A stretch of DNA of 55,483 nucleotides. Origin: an uncultured Eubacteriales bacterium (GTDB lineage: Bacteria; Bacillota; Clostridia; Peptostreptococcales; Anaerovoracaceae). A model generated the notes under the pieces. It saw only the letters and a program-made list of their open reading frames with translations. It was not told the origin of the DNA and ran no database searches. The translations under genes were made by a program, and so were the position numbers. Every line of letters starts with the position of its first letter. The stretch's first letter is position 1. The stretch lies in the NCBI GenBank assembly GCA_902763505.1, contig CACWSO010000014.1, forward strand, positions 1-55,483, read 5' to 3'. Below, piece by piece: positions 18,543 through 27,250 of this stretch.

Positions 18543-20741
18543 TTACTCAGCGTCTTCTGCAGGTGCTTCTTCAGCAGCTGGCTCTTCCGCCGGTGCTTCT
18601 TCTGCAGCTGGTTCCTCAGCAACTGGCTCTTCTGCCGGAGCTTCTTCTGCAGGAGCTTCCTCAGCAACTGGCTCCTCAGCCGGAGCTTCCTCTGCAGGTG
18701 CTTCTTCAGCAGCAGCTGCTTCTGCAGCCTTTGCAGCCTTCTCTGCAGCGATCTCTTCCGGTGTAGGAGGCTCGATTGTCTCTCTGATGCTCAGGGAGAT
18801 ACGCTTTCTGTCTTTGTCGATCTCGAGAATCTTAACGTTGACTGCCTGTCCTACCTGAAGCTCATTGTTGATGTTCTCAACTCTCTTATGAGCAACTTCT
18901 GAGATGTGAACGAGTCCGTCGAGTCCTGGTTCCAGTTCAACGAATGCGCCGTATTCCTTGATCTGAACGACCTTACCTTCGATAACCTGACCAACTTCGT
19001 ACTTCTCATCGATAACGCTCCATGGTTCCGGAGTGTTCTGCTTGAGACCAAGTGAGATCTTTTCTTTTTCTTCGTTCATGGAAAGGATCTTGACGTTGAT
19101 CTTCTCGCCGATTGAGAGGACTTCCTGAGGGTGCTTCAGCTTGCCCCATGAAATCTCTGAGATGTGGAGCAGTCCGTCGATTCCGCCGATGTCTACGAAT
19201 GCGCCGTAGTCAGTGAATCTCATTACAGTACCTTCCACTACGTCGTCAACATGCAGCTTCTCCCAGATCTCCTGGACGAGTTTCTTTCTCTCGTCTGCCA
19301 GATACATCTTGTGTGAGAATACAGCCTTAGTCTTAGCAGGATCGATTCTGAAGACTCTTACGTTCATAGTCTGTCCTACGAACTCTTCTGCATCTACTAC
19401 GAAGTGATCTGAAAGCTGTGAAAGAGGAATGAATCCTGAGAACTCTTTGTACTCAGCAATTACGCCGCCTCTGACAGCTCTTGTAACTTTGACTTCGATA
19501 ACGGATTTATCTTCATACGCTTTGACAACTTCTTCCCAGTTGGCAATGTACTCGAGTTTCTTAGTTGACAGCAGGATCCCGCCGTCTCCATCATCAGTCT
19601 TGATTACCTTAGCCTTGATCTCATCACCTACTTTGTAAGCATCGGCCAGGGTCTGCCCTTCCTCAAGGCTGGCTTCTGATTTCTGCAGGATTCCGTCTTT
19701 TTTGACTCCAAGATTTACGATAACTTCTTCATTGTTGACCTGATGAACTTTGCCGTCTACGATTTCACCGTTTCTTGGCAGCTTCAGTGTTTTGTTGAAC
19801 TCTTCTGACTGAAGCAGTTCCTCCATCGTCATGTCTTTGTTTTCAAGTGTCACATCACTCATATTGGCAATAACCTCCTTAATTGTGTAGTCTGGTGTTG
19901 ACGCACCAGCCACCACGCCTATTTTATTACATTTCATAACCTCGTGCAACGGTAAATCCTCTAAATTTTCAACAAAATACGTGCTCTTGCAGTGTTTTGA
20001 GGCAATCTCGAAAAGCTTGCGTGTATTGGAACTGCCCTTCCCGCCGATGACAATCATGAGTTCATTCTCCTGTGCGAGCCTTGCGCACTCCTCCTGACGC
20101 TTCGATGTCGCGCTGCAGATTGTGTTTTGTTTCTCCACATCGCAGCCTGCCTCTTCCAGAGCCCGCGCCACTTCTTCAAAGGTTTCTTCCTTGATCGTCG
20201 TCTGCGCCACGAGCAGAACTTCACCCAAAAGCAACGCATCTCCGCCATCATCCGCAGGCATTGCTGCTTTTGCAGCCTCCTCTGCGGAGCGGCAGACGAT
20301 GGCCGGTCTCTCTTCCGCACACCAGCCGGCGATACCTTTGACCTCTGCGTGATCCGGGTCTCCCGCGATCACGACCTGGCGGTCCGTTTCTCTGACGATT
20401 ATATGTATCTTCTCTACAAAAGGACATGTGGCGTCAATCAGCTCGATGCCTTTTGTCTTTGCTTCTTCGTAAGTCGCTTTGCCCTCTCCATGGGAGCGGA
20501 TGATGACAGGAAGTTTTCTGGTTCCACAGGATCTGTCCAGCACAGCTGCCTCACAGAGGTCGTTGATCACACGGATACCTTCTTCACGGAGATGTGCAAC
20601 TGCTGCTTCATTATGGATGAGTGGTCCGAGGCTTGCCGCAGGAGCCGACTCCAAAGCGATGTCGATGGCTCTTTTGACACCAAAACAGAAGCCTGCGGTT
20701 TCGGCTAATGTAATTGTCTTGTCTCCTGCGTTGATAATCAT
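18543..20741 (-). CDS. ispH: Bifunctional IspH (HMBPP reductase) / ribosomal protein S1
   Basis: One 732-residue frame. Residues 1 to about 293 are IspH, the last enzyme of the MEP isoprenoid pathway: three iron-sulfur Cys (C19 in AGFCFGVKRA, C106 in DATCPFVEK, C209 in TICSATSKRQ), the HGEGK and QTTIKEETF motifs. From about 334 come four S1 RNA-binding repeats; the last two read TDYGAFVDIGGIDGLLHISE and KEYGAFVELEPGLDGLVHIS. A low-complexity Ala/Glu/Pro tail of roughly 60 residues (EEAPAEEP units) ends the protein. This fusion is known in Clostridia, and the S1 part is thought to stand in for RpsA. The ATG chosen has CAGGAG 5 bases upstream. A longer frame upstream would run into rarA. Confidence 0.96.
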   Translation of the reverse strand: MIINAGDKTITLAETAGFCFGVKRAIDIALESAPAASLGPLIHNEAAVAHLREEGIRVINDLCEAAVLDRSCGTRKLPVIIRSHGEGKATYEEAKTKGIELIDATCPFVEKIHIIVRETDRQVVIAGDPDHAEVKGIAGWCAEERPAIVCRSAEEAAKAAMPADDGGDALLLGEVLLVAQTTIKEETFEEVARALEEAGCDVEKQNTICSATSKRQEECARLAQENELMIVIGGKGSSNTRKLFEIASKHCKSTYFVENLEDLPLHEVMKCNKIGVVAGASTPDYTIKEVIANMSDVTLENKDMTMEELLQSEEFNKTLKLPRNGEIVDGKVHQVNNEEVIVNLGVKKDGILQKSEASLEEGQTLADAYKVGDEIKAKVIKTDDGDGGILLSTKKLEYIANWEEVVKAYEDKSVIEVKVTRAVRGGVIAEYKEFSGFIPLSQLSDHFVVDAEEFVGQTMNVRVFRIDPAKTKAVFSHKMYLADERKKLVQEIWEKLHVDDVVEGTVMRFTDYGAFVDIGGIDGLLHISEISWGKLKHPQEVLSIGEKINVKILSMNEEKEKISLGLKQNTPEPWSVIDEKYEVGQVIEGKVVQIKEYGAFVELEPGLDGLVHISEVAHKRVENINNELQVGQAVNVKILEIDKDRKRISLSIRETIEPPTPEEIAAEKAAKAAEAAAAEEAPAEEAPAEEPVAEEAPAEEAPAEEPVAEEPAAEEAPAEEPAAEEAPAEDAE

Positions 20742-20760
20742 ATGCTCTCCTGTTTGTGCG

Positions 20761-22056
20761 TTATCTGCCCTTGCCGTTCTTCCGGTCGATTTCTCTAAGC
20801 TCATCAAGATACTTCTTGAAGGCGCCTTCACTGCCGTTGGTAGATGGTTCGTAGTACTTGACGCCTTCCCTGTAAAGGTCATCCGGCAGATACTGCTGTG
20901 TGATGTACCCACCGTAGGCGTGCGGATATTTGTAACCGATGCCCCTGCCGAGATCCTTCGCGCCGCCGTAATGGGAGTCCATCAGGTGGGCCGGAACGTC
21001 GTCGATCTTTCTTGAGTGAATATCTGCCAGCGCTGCGTTCAGTGCTTCATTTGCCCGGTTGGATTTCGGGCAGGACGCCAGCAGAATCGTAGCATGTGCC
21101 AATGGAATCTGCGCCTCCGGGAATCCGATCATCTGCGCCGCCTGTACACAGGAAGTTACAATGGAAATGGCGTTCGGATATGCCATACCGATGTCCTCAC
21201 TGGCCATGACCATCAGACGCCTTCCGATCATCATCTCATCTGCACCGCCGTCAATCAGACGAGCCAGATAATGAATGGCCGCATCCGGGTCCGATCCCCT
21301 GACTGATTTCTGCAGGGCTGACAGCAGATTGTATTTATCCTCTTCCTTGTCGTAGAAGGTGGTTTGCTTTTGCATTGCTTCGGCGACAATGGCTCTGTCC
21401 AGAAGCTGCCCTTCCTGCAGGTTATCCACGATGAACCCCAGCGCATCAAGAGCCACTCTGCAGTCTCCACCCGCCATTGCGGCCAGAGTGTGCAGCGCGT
21501 CTTCATCGTATTTTACGTCCAGACCGCCGAACCCCTTCTCTGTATCTGCGAGCGTCCGCTTCAGTATGATCAGTATTTCGTCAGCAGACAGACGCTTGAA
21601 TTCATAGATATTTCTGACGCGGGAAATGATTGCATTATTAATCGAAAAGTACGGGTTCTCGGTCGTGCTCCCAATGAACTTGATGACGCCGTCCTCGATT
21701 GCTTTCAGCAGAGAATCCTGCTGGAGTTTGTTCCATCTGTGCACCTCGTCTACATAGAGAACTGTTGTCTCCTGCAGCAGACCATTGAAACGGTCGGAGG
21801 CGTTCTTGAGGATCTCCTTGAGTTCCTTCGTCCCCGTTGTCGATGCATTGATTTCAACAAAACTGCCGTCCAGTTCCCCGGCGATGATGCGGGCCAGCGT
21901 AGTCTTGCCGGTGCCGCTTGGTCCGAAGAAAATGGCCGACTCAAAAGTCTTGTTCCGTATGGAATTATAAAAGAGCGAGCCTTCATACATGAAGTGCTTT
22001 TGCCCCACGAAATCCTCCAGCTTTGAGGGTCTCATCTTTGTGGAAAGTGGTATCAT
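20761..22056 (-). CDS. rarA: Replication-associated recombination protein A (RarA/MgsA)
   Basis: A 431-residue AAA+ ATPase that acts at stalled replication forks. The N-terminal MRPSKLEDFVGQKH, Walker A GPSGTGKTTLAR, Walker B LYVDEVHRWNK, sensor 1 STTENPYFSINNA and the MgsA C-terminal block (ASEDIGMAYPNA, YKYPHAYGGYITQQYLP) are present. The start is the ATG with GGGGAG about 5 bases upstream rather than the TTG one codon earlier. Its promoter overlaps the terminator hairpin of the upstream permease gene. It ends 19 bp before ispH-rpsA, so the two may be co-transcribed. Confidence 0.96.
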   Translation of the reverse strand: MIPLSTKMRPSKLEDFVGQKHFMYEGSLFYNSIRNKTFESAIFFGPSGTGKTTLARIIAGELDGSFVEINASTTGTKELKEILKNASDRFNGLLQETTVLYVDEVHRWNKLQQDSLLKAIEDGVIKFIGSTTENPYFSINNAIISRVRNIYEFKRLSADEILIILKRTLADTEKGFGGLDVKYDEDALHTLAAMAGGDCRVALDALGFIVDNLQEGQLLDRAIVAEAMQKQTTFYDKEEDKYNLLSALQKSVRGSDPDAAIHYLARLIDGGADEMMIGRRLMVMASEDIGMAYPNAISIVTSCVQAAQMIGFPEAQIPLAHATILLASCPKSNRANEALNAALADIHSRKIDDVPAHLMDSHYGGAKDLGRGIGYKYPHAYGGYITQQYLPDDLYREGVKYYEPSTNGSEGAFKKYLDELREIDRKNGKGR

Positions 22057-22091
22057 CAATACTCCCCTCTTTTCTTTTTTGATACGGAATC

Positions 22092-22120
22092 ATTATACAA
22101 AAAAGGCGGTGCTTTTACAA
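22092..22120 (-). promoter_or_regulatory. rarA promoter nested in a terminator
   Basis: On the minus strand: TTGTAA (22115-22120), 17-base spacer, TATAAT (22092-22097). The -35 lies in the loop of the hairpin at 22105-22128 and the -10 just beyond its T-tract. Confidence 0.7.
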
Positions 22121-22128
22121 ACACCGCC
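22105..22128 (-). terminator. Terminator of the APC permease gene
   Basis: GGCGGTG (22105-22111) pairs with CACCGCC (22122-22128). On the minus strand TTTTTTG follows. It is preceded on that strand by AATAGCTAC, a 9-mer also found at the terminator at 41272-41293. Confidence 0.88.
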
Positions 22129-22148
22129 TCTGTAGCTATTCCCTTATA

Positions 22149-23873
22149 TTAGTCGAAGAATGTCTCTGTCTTCTCTTCCATCAGATACTTGTTGAGAGTT
22201 GCTTCAACATCCAACTCATGCTCTGGAAGAGGTGGGTCATTCTTCTTGCCAACGAAGTACATGATCAGACCGAATACGATCAGGATCGCTCCGCCGATGG
22301 CCAGACCTGTCTGTACCTGTGGGATGCAATTCGAGAAGACGTCATAGTCTTCCGGTTCCCATTCGCCCCAGCTGATCTCATACCATCTCAGCCAGAACTG
22401 ACCGAAGAATGCCATTACGCCTGCGCACAGGGAGAACACGCCGATTCTGACAGTGTCGCCCTTCGGGATTCCGAATCCGTTGACCGGATTTCCTTCTGGA
22501 TCATTGACGGACAGTCCGCCGCAGATCTTACGGAAGAGAATGTAGGCAATCGGTCCGGAGCACAGTGCCATCAGACCTGTGGTCAGATAGTCTGTTCCGT
22601 TGATCAGGAGTGCGATGATCGCGATAACGATCGGGAATCCGCAGTAGAAGATCAACGCCTTATTGCCGCCTGGGATGATATACAGATTTCTCTTTCTTCT
22701 CTCTTCAACCGGCAGCTTATGTCTCAGCTTGATGACTGAAATCGGCAGAATGATGTACAGTGCCAGCATGAATACAACTTCCATGGATACCAGCGTCGTG
22801 AAGTCATTGAATGAAAGAATGAATGTAACGACTGCCAGTGAAAGGATGCCAACATATGGCACGCCTCTGTTCTTGCTGACCTTGACCAGGAACTGCGGGC
22901 AGAGGTGGTCGTCTGCCAGAACGAAGAATCCTCTGGATCCTGATGCCAGATACGTATTGAAGATCGCGCACTGTGAGATGATCGCGATGACGAGGAATAC
23001 ATAACCCCAAGCTTGTCCCAGGTTTGCAGTAAGTACTGTAGCGTATCCTACATGGTCGCCAGAGAATCCGCCCTCTGTGGACCACATCTCCCATGAACCC
23101 TGCGGCAGAGTAGCAAGTCCGCCCAATGTAGGCAGTACGTATGTCAGTGCTACCAGCGGCATAGCGATTTTCAGTCCCTTAGGGATAACCTGAGGGTTCT
23201 TGACCTCGCCTGCCATATTGGAGATGCATTCATATCCGCAGTACATCCAGATGCAGATGCAGATGCCGCCGCCCAGTCCATCAATCAGCGTGTAATCTTC
23301 CGGCATGAATGGTTCAACCGGGTTAGCGTTCCAATTAAGGAATCCAACGATTGCAACCAGCAGGAAGGCTGCGACGATCAGCAGAGACAGAACCGTACTG
23401 ACAGTTCCTACCTCTCTGAGGCCCAGCAGATTGACGATGGTAAAGATGGCGATCATGCCGATTTTCAGTGCCAGAGAACCCGCATAGGACATTGGAATCA
23501 TCTGGCTGACATAACCTGATACCAGCGCTACATAAACTCCATTTGTAATATAGGTGGAAACGGTTGCCCACCAACCGGTCTGGAATCCCCAGAATTCACC
23601 AAAGGCTTCCTTGACCCAGACGTACACACCGCCCTCAGACGGCATAACAGAGGAACATTCCGCTACCAGTGAACTGATCGGATATGCCCATATAAACGGG
23701 AAGATGCACAAAAGCAACAAAGTCATACCTGGACCTGCTTCCGGAATCATCTCCTCGATACCAAATGCACCTGCAGCTACCAGACAGTAGAGCATGAACA
23801 CAATTCCTGAAACCTTGATATCATGCTTTTTCAGTCCGGCTACACCCTGCAGCTGCGGCTCTTGCTGACTCAT
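22149..23873 (-). CDS. APC-superfamily amino acid permease
   Basis: A 574-residue membrane protein with about 12-14 helices. The early part (HDIKVSGIVFMLYCLVAAGAFGIEEMI) and the helix-3 region (SEGGVYVWVKEAFGEFWGFQTGW) match amino-acid/polyamine/organocation permeases, especially the longer group related to glutamate/GABA-type antiporters. The helix-6 segment MYCGYECISNMAGEVKNPQ is the conserved substrate-gate region. Substrate not determined. The ATG is preferred because GAGGT lies about 8 bases upstream; the upstream in-frame start is only TTG. It stands alone, divergent from the Tad locus, with its own terminator. Confidence 0.9.
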   Translation of the reverse strand: MSQQEPQLQGVAGLKKHDIKVSGIVFMLYCLVAAGAFGIEEMIPEAGPGMTLLLLCIFPFIWAYPISSLVAECSSVMPSEGGVYVWVKEAFGEFWGFQTGWWATVSTYITNGVYVALVSGYVSQMIPMSYAGSLALKIGMIAIFTIVNLLGLREVGTVSTVLSLLIVAAFLLVAIVGFLNWNANPVEPFMPEDYTLIDGLGGGICICIWMYCGYECISNMAGEVKNPQVIPKGLKIAMPLVALTYVLPTLGGLATLPQGSWEMWSTEGGFSGDHVGYATVLTANLGQAWGYVFLVIAIISQCAIFNTYLASGSRGFFVLADDHLCPQFLVKVSKNRGVPYVGILSLAVVTFILSFNDFTTLVSMEVVFMLALYIILPISVIKLRHKLPVEERRKRNLYIIPGGNKALIFYCGFPIVIAIIALLINGTDYLTTGLMALCSGPIAYILFRKICGGLSVNDPEGNPVNGFGIPKGDTVRIGVFSLCAGVMAFFGQFWLRWYEISWGEWEPEDYDVFSNCIPQVQTGLAIGGAILIVFGLIMYFVGKKNDPPLPEHELDVEATLNKYLMEEKTETFFD

Positions 23874-24028
23874 AATATCTACCTCATAAAACAAAATAAT
23901 AACTATAAACGTACATAGTCATGTTACCATAGCAACTTTTGAATTTCAATAAAAAGGGCTGTACTAACGGTTGGGCGAAAATGAATAGCGCATCTCCCGA
24001 AGTCATTCGAAAAATTTGAAATATGGGA

Positions 24029-24057
24029 TTGCTAAATTTTGGAATTTATGTTATTAT
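24029..24057 (+). promoter_or_regulatory. Promoter of the first Tad operon
   Basis: TTGCTA (24029-24034), 17-base spacer, TATTAT (24052-24057) with a TGT extension, about 20 bases before the tadA start. Confidence 0.7.
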
Positions 24058-24076
24058 ACATAGCGAAAGGAAATAA

Positions 24077-25300
24077 ATGGTTATTATGTCATTTTATACT
24101 AAGGAAGATGTGAAAGATTACATTCGGGATATAAGGCTTTTGCTTACTGAATCCGTGGAGGAAATGACAGATGAGAAAGCCCTTACGATCATCGAAGAGT
24201 ATGTTTTTTCACAGGAACGGTCCTCTTCCTGCAGTTTCAGAGACAACACTTCCCTCATTGAGAGACTGTTTCTGTCCCTGCGCTGCGAGATGGATATCCT
24301 GCAGCCTTATATAGATGACAAGTCCATTTCAGAAATCATGGTAAACGGCGCTGACAGCATCTTCGTTGAGCGCAGAGGAGTGATTACACAAGTTCCTCTT
24401 GCTTTTGATTCCACGGAAGACCTGCAGGAACTGATCAGACGTATCGCCGGCAGAGTCCACCGTGAGATCAATGAGCTTAACCCCATAGTAGACGCGCGCT
24501 TAAGCGATGGATCGAGAGTCAACGCGGTATACGGAAACATCGCTCTGAATGGACCGATTCTGACCATTCGTAAATTTCCTGAAACAGTCATGACTATGAG
24601 GGATTTCATCAGAAACGGAACGGTAAGTTCCGAAGCGGCAGAACTCCTGAGGATTCTGGTACGCTGCGGCTACAACTGTTTCGTTTCCGGTGGAACCTCA
24701 AGCGGCAAGACCACCATGCTCAACGTGCTTGCGCAGCTCATTCCCGACCATGAACGCGTCATCGTAATCGAGGACTCCGCAGAGTTGCAGATCCGCCAGA
24801 TCAAAAATATCGTCCGCATGGAATGCCGCAGCGCCAACGTATCCGGCAAAGGTCAGGTGGATATGACGCAGCTGGTCAAAGCCAGTCTCCGCATGCGGCC
24901 GGACCGGATCATTGTCGGGGAAGTCAGGGGCAGCGAAGTATTCGATATGATCAACGCGATGAACACCGGTCACGCCGGTTCCCTGAGTACCGGACACGCC
25001 AACAGCATCTCAGGAATGCTGAAGAGACTGGAAGCGTTGTTCATGCAAGCCGCCGACTTTCCCGTGGACGCCATACGGGCGCAGATCAGCGAAGGAATCG
25101 ACATCATGATCCACATGAGCCGTATGAGAGATGGCAGCCGCAAGGTCATTGAAATCGCTGAACTGGATGATGTCCGAAACGGGCAGATTCAGATGAACAG
25201 CCTATACCGATTGGGCTGCGGTATGACGGGCAACCGTCTGCTGCACAGGGAGAAACTTGAGATTGGAGATGCCGATGATACGGAACTACTCAGAATATGA
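24077..25300 (+). CDS. tadA: Tad/Flp pilus assembly ATPase TadA (CpaF family)
   Basis: A 407-residue type II/IV secretion ATPase that powers pilus assembly. Walker A is GGTSSGKT (about 205-212), Walker B is in RPDRIIVGEVRG (about 274-285), and the His box GHAGSLSTGHAN follows. The N-terminal domain (PYIDDKSISEIMVNGADSIFVERRG) is typical of CpaF. AAAGGA lies 5-6 bases before the first ATG. A second ATG three codons on is possible. It is the first gene of the locus. No tadZ/cpaE or cpaB homologue lies upstream, unlike complete Tad clusters. Confidence 0.95.
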   Translation: MVIMSFYTKEDVKDYIRDIRLLLTESVEEMTDEKALTIIEEYVFSQERSSSCSFRDNTSLIERLFLSLRCEMDILQPYIDDKSISEIMVNGADSIFVERRGVITQVPLAFDSTEDLQELIRRIAGRVHREINELNPIVDARLSDGSRVNAVYGNIALNGPILTIRKFPETVMTMRDFIRNGTVSSEAAELLRILVRCGYNCFVSGGTSSGKTTMLNVLAQLIPDHERVIVIEDSAELQIRQIKNIVRMECRSANVSGKGQVDMTQLVKASLRMRPDRIIVGEVRGSEVFDMINAMNTGHAGSLSTGHANSISGMLKRLEALFMQAADFPVDAIRAQISEGIDIMIHMSRMRDGSRKVIEIAELDDVRNGQIQMNSLYRLGCGMTGNRLLHREKLEIGDADDTELLRI

Positions 25301-26021
25301 AATGACAGATCAGGAACGACTGCTGTTCTTTTGTGGCGGATATCTGGCAGTGGCAGCTCTGGTGTTTCTCTTTTACCACAGCATCATTCTTTCCGCGGCG
25401 GTCGGAGTCCTGATTGTCAAACTGAAACCATATTATGAATCATACAGGGCGAAGCAGCGTATACAGAAGCTGAACCTTCAATTCAAGGATATGCTCTACT
25501 CCCTGTCCTCCTCTATCGCAGCAGGCAGACAGATGCCGGAAGCTCTCATCGAAGCAGCGGAATCCCTCTCCGTGATGTACGAGCCGGAGGAGCCAATCAT
25601 GCTGGAACTGAATCATATGAAACGGTGCATCCTCGAAAATAATGAAAGCGACCGGGAGCTTCTGTCTGACTTCGCTGCAAGGAGCTGCTGTGAAGATATC
25701 AGTAACTTTGCCCAAGTCTACATCATAAGCCGAAACCTCGGCGGGGACCTGGGAAAGATCATTGCGCGCACTTCTGCCATACTCACCGACAAAATCAACA
25801 TCGAACGTGAGATCAAGGCGGTGACTGCACAGAAAAAATTCGAGGGAAGGCTGATTGCGCTCATGCCTGTGGCAATGCTGCTCATATTGAACCTTCTCTC
25901 GCCATCCTATATTGTTCCTCTTTATGCAGGGGTGCCCGGGCGGCTGATTATGACAGGCTGCCTGGGCGCAGGCCTTTGGGCTCTTCTCATGATGGAGCGG
26001 ATATCCAATGTTGAAATTTAG
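25275..26021 (+). CDS. tadB: Pilus inner-membrane platform protein, TadB-like
   Basis: A 248-residue type II secretion F-domain protein. Two hydrophobic segments near the N-terminus (about 15-50) are followed by the cytoplasmic F-domain (FKDMLYSLSSSIAAGRQMPEAL and IISRNLGGDLGKIIARTS) and two C-terminal helices (about 192-240). TadB-type proteins form the membrane platform on which TadA acts. The start is uncertain: this ATG has GGAG 6 bases upstream and overlaps the end of tadA by 26 bp; other in-frame starts lie just before and after. It overlaps tadC by 14 bp, so the three genes are coupled. Confidence 0.85.
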   Translation: MIRNYSEYEMTDQERLLFFCGGYLAVAALVFLFYHSIILSAAVGVLIVKLKPYYESYRAKQRIQKLNLQFKDMLYSLSSSIAAGRQMPEALIEAAESLSVMYEPEEPIMLELNHMKRCILENNESDRELLSDFAARSCCEDISNFAQVYIISRNLGGDLGKIIARTSAILTDKINIEREIKAVTAQKKFEGRLIALMPVAMLLILNLLSPSYIVPLYAGVPGRLIMTGCLGAGLWALLMMERISNVEI

Positions 26022-27153
26022 GAAAGACCATGCTGCGAAACCAAATCCTGTCCTGACGACAGACAGTTTGAACCGTTTGGCTGTAAAGAGAATTATGATT
26101 GTGATCACAGCGGGCATATTGTTTCTGCTCTTTGATTTCTTCATCGGGTTTGACTTCGCATCCCTCTCCCTGCAGCGGGGAGATAACGGTGTGTATCTTG
26201 TCAGGCCAGGGGAAGGAAGAAGCGCCGGGCACATCAGTCTCAAAGCTGACATCGAAACAGATGATGGCACTGTGACGAAGAAGTATGATGTGTCTCTATA
26301 TCCATATGCGCGTCAAGGCGGTTCCGCGTCCGGCAGCTCCAACGGTCTGTTCAACAGCGGCGATAGCGGCAGAAACGATGGCAGCAGTGACGGTGCAGGC
26401 GCCATGTCAGAAGATGAGCTCCTGGCTTATGAGATGCGCAGCGTCATCGGCTCGCTCAATGATGACCAAAGCGCAAAGCGTGTTTCCCTACCGGAGCACC
26501 TCCGTACGGGAGAAAAAATCACCTGGACTTCAGAGAGAAAAACCAACACGGCTGTGATTGCATTTGGAATGATGCTCCTAGCTGTGCTCATCTACGTGCG
26601 GAGGCTTGATCCGCTAGAGAAGATTCGACTTCAGCAGCAGGACTCGGTGCGGCGGCAGCTTCCGGAATTCATCAACAGACTTGTACTTCTGCTCGGAGCT
26701 GGCCTTGTTCTGAGTTCAGCCTTCGAAACGATTGTCGAGGAAAATCTTTCTTCGAACGGATTGCGATCGGATGGGCCGCGATCAAACGGGATTCAACCTG
26801 ATGCGCGGCAGGACGATTACTTCTACCGCTGCATGGGTGATATATACGCCCGGATCAAAGAAACCAATGGGTCTCTGGCAAAAGAATTCAGAGCTTTTGC
26901 GCGGAGCGGCCTTGGCTTAGGTGAAGGCGACCGTGAGCTGATGCGAATCAGCAATATTATCAGTGACAATATCAGCAAGGGCGTGGAGCTTGCAGACAAA
27001 CTCCAGTCCGAGAGTGAAATGCTATGGCTCTCCCGCAAAAGGAGCAGCGAAGAGCGCGGACGGCTGGCCGAGACGAAACTGACATTGCCCCTTACAGTTT
27101 TCCTTCTCGTCCTCGTCGTCGTGACTGTGAGCCCTGCCCTGCTGGAATTGTAA
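26008..27153 (+). CDS. tadC: Pilus platform protein, TadC-like, with large extracytoplasmic insertion
   Basis: A 381-residue protein. A first membrane helix (about 28-45) is followed by roughly 130 residues, partly Gly/Ser/Asp/Asn-rich (for example GSASGSSNGLFNSGDSG), that probably lie outside. A second helix (about 184-201) leads into an F-domain-like cytoplasmic part (LPEFINRLVLLLGAGLVLSSAF, SGLGLGEGDRELMRIS) and a C-terminal helix. Its position after tadB and the F-domain pattern support TadC. The Gly/Ser-rich loop is unusual for TadC. An 18-bp direct repeat spans its stop codon. Confidence 0.82.
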   Translation: MLKFRKDHAAKPNPVLTTDSLNRLAVKRIMIVITAGILFLLFDFFIGFDFASLSLQRGDNGVYLVRPGEGRSAGHISLKADIETDDGTVTKKYDVSLYPYARQGGSASGSSNGLFNSGDSGRNDGSSDGAGAMSEDELLAYEMRSVIGSLNDDQSAKRVSLPEHLRTGEKITWTSERKTNTAVIAFGMMLLAVLIYVRRLDPLEKIRLQQQDSVRRQLPEFINRLVLLLGAGLVLSSAFETIVEENLSSNGLRSDGPRSNGIQPDARQDDYFYRCMGDIYARIKETNGSLAKEFRAFARSGLGLGEGDRELMRISNIISDNISKGVELADKLQSESEMLWLSRKRSSEERGRLAETKLTLPLTVFLLVLVVVTVSPALLEL

Positions 27154-27185
27154 GCATGAAACCCACCGGAATTGTAAGCATGAAA
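27144..27185 (+). repeat. Short tandem duplication across the tadC stop codon
   Basis: The 18-mer GGAATTGTAAGCATGAAA occurs at 27144-27161 and again at 27168-27185, separated by CCCACC (24-bp period). The first copy contains the tadC stop. It is probably a slippage duplication; the second copy is noncoding. Confidence 0.85.
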
Positions 27186-27188
27186 AAA

Positions 27189-27207
27189 GGCGGAGCTTCG
27201 CTCCGCC
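27189..27207 (-). terminator. Bidirectional terminator between tadC and the symporter
   Basis: An 8-bp stem, GGCGGAGC/GCTCCGCC, with loop TTC. On the minus strand TTTTTTC follows (end of the alanine symporter gene). On the plus strand CTTCCTTGTTTC follows and may end the tadABC transcript. Confidence 0.88.
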
Positions 27208-27250
27208 CTTCCTTGTTTCTTCTGTGACTTATCTGTCCCAAAGCAACTTT

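Noticed and set aside
18546-18740. Regular direct repeats resembling a CRISPR or minisatellite
   Set aside because: They are in-frame GAA-GCA-CCT type codons for the Ala/Glu/Pro-rich tail of the IspH-S1 protein. Units are unequal and there are no spacers.
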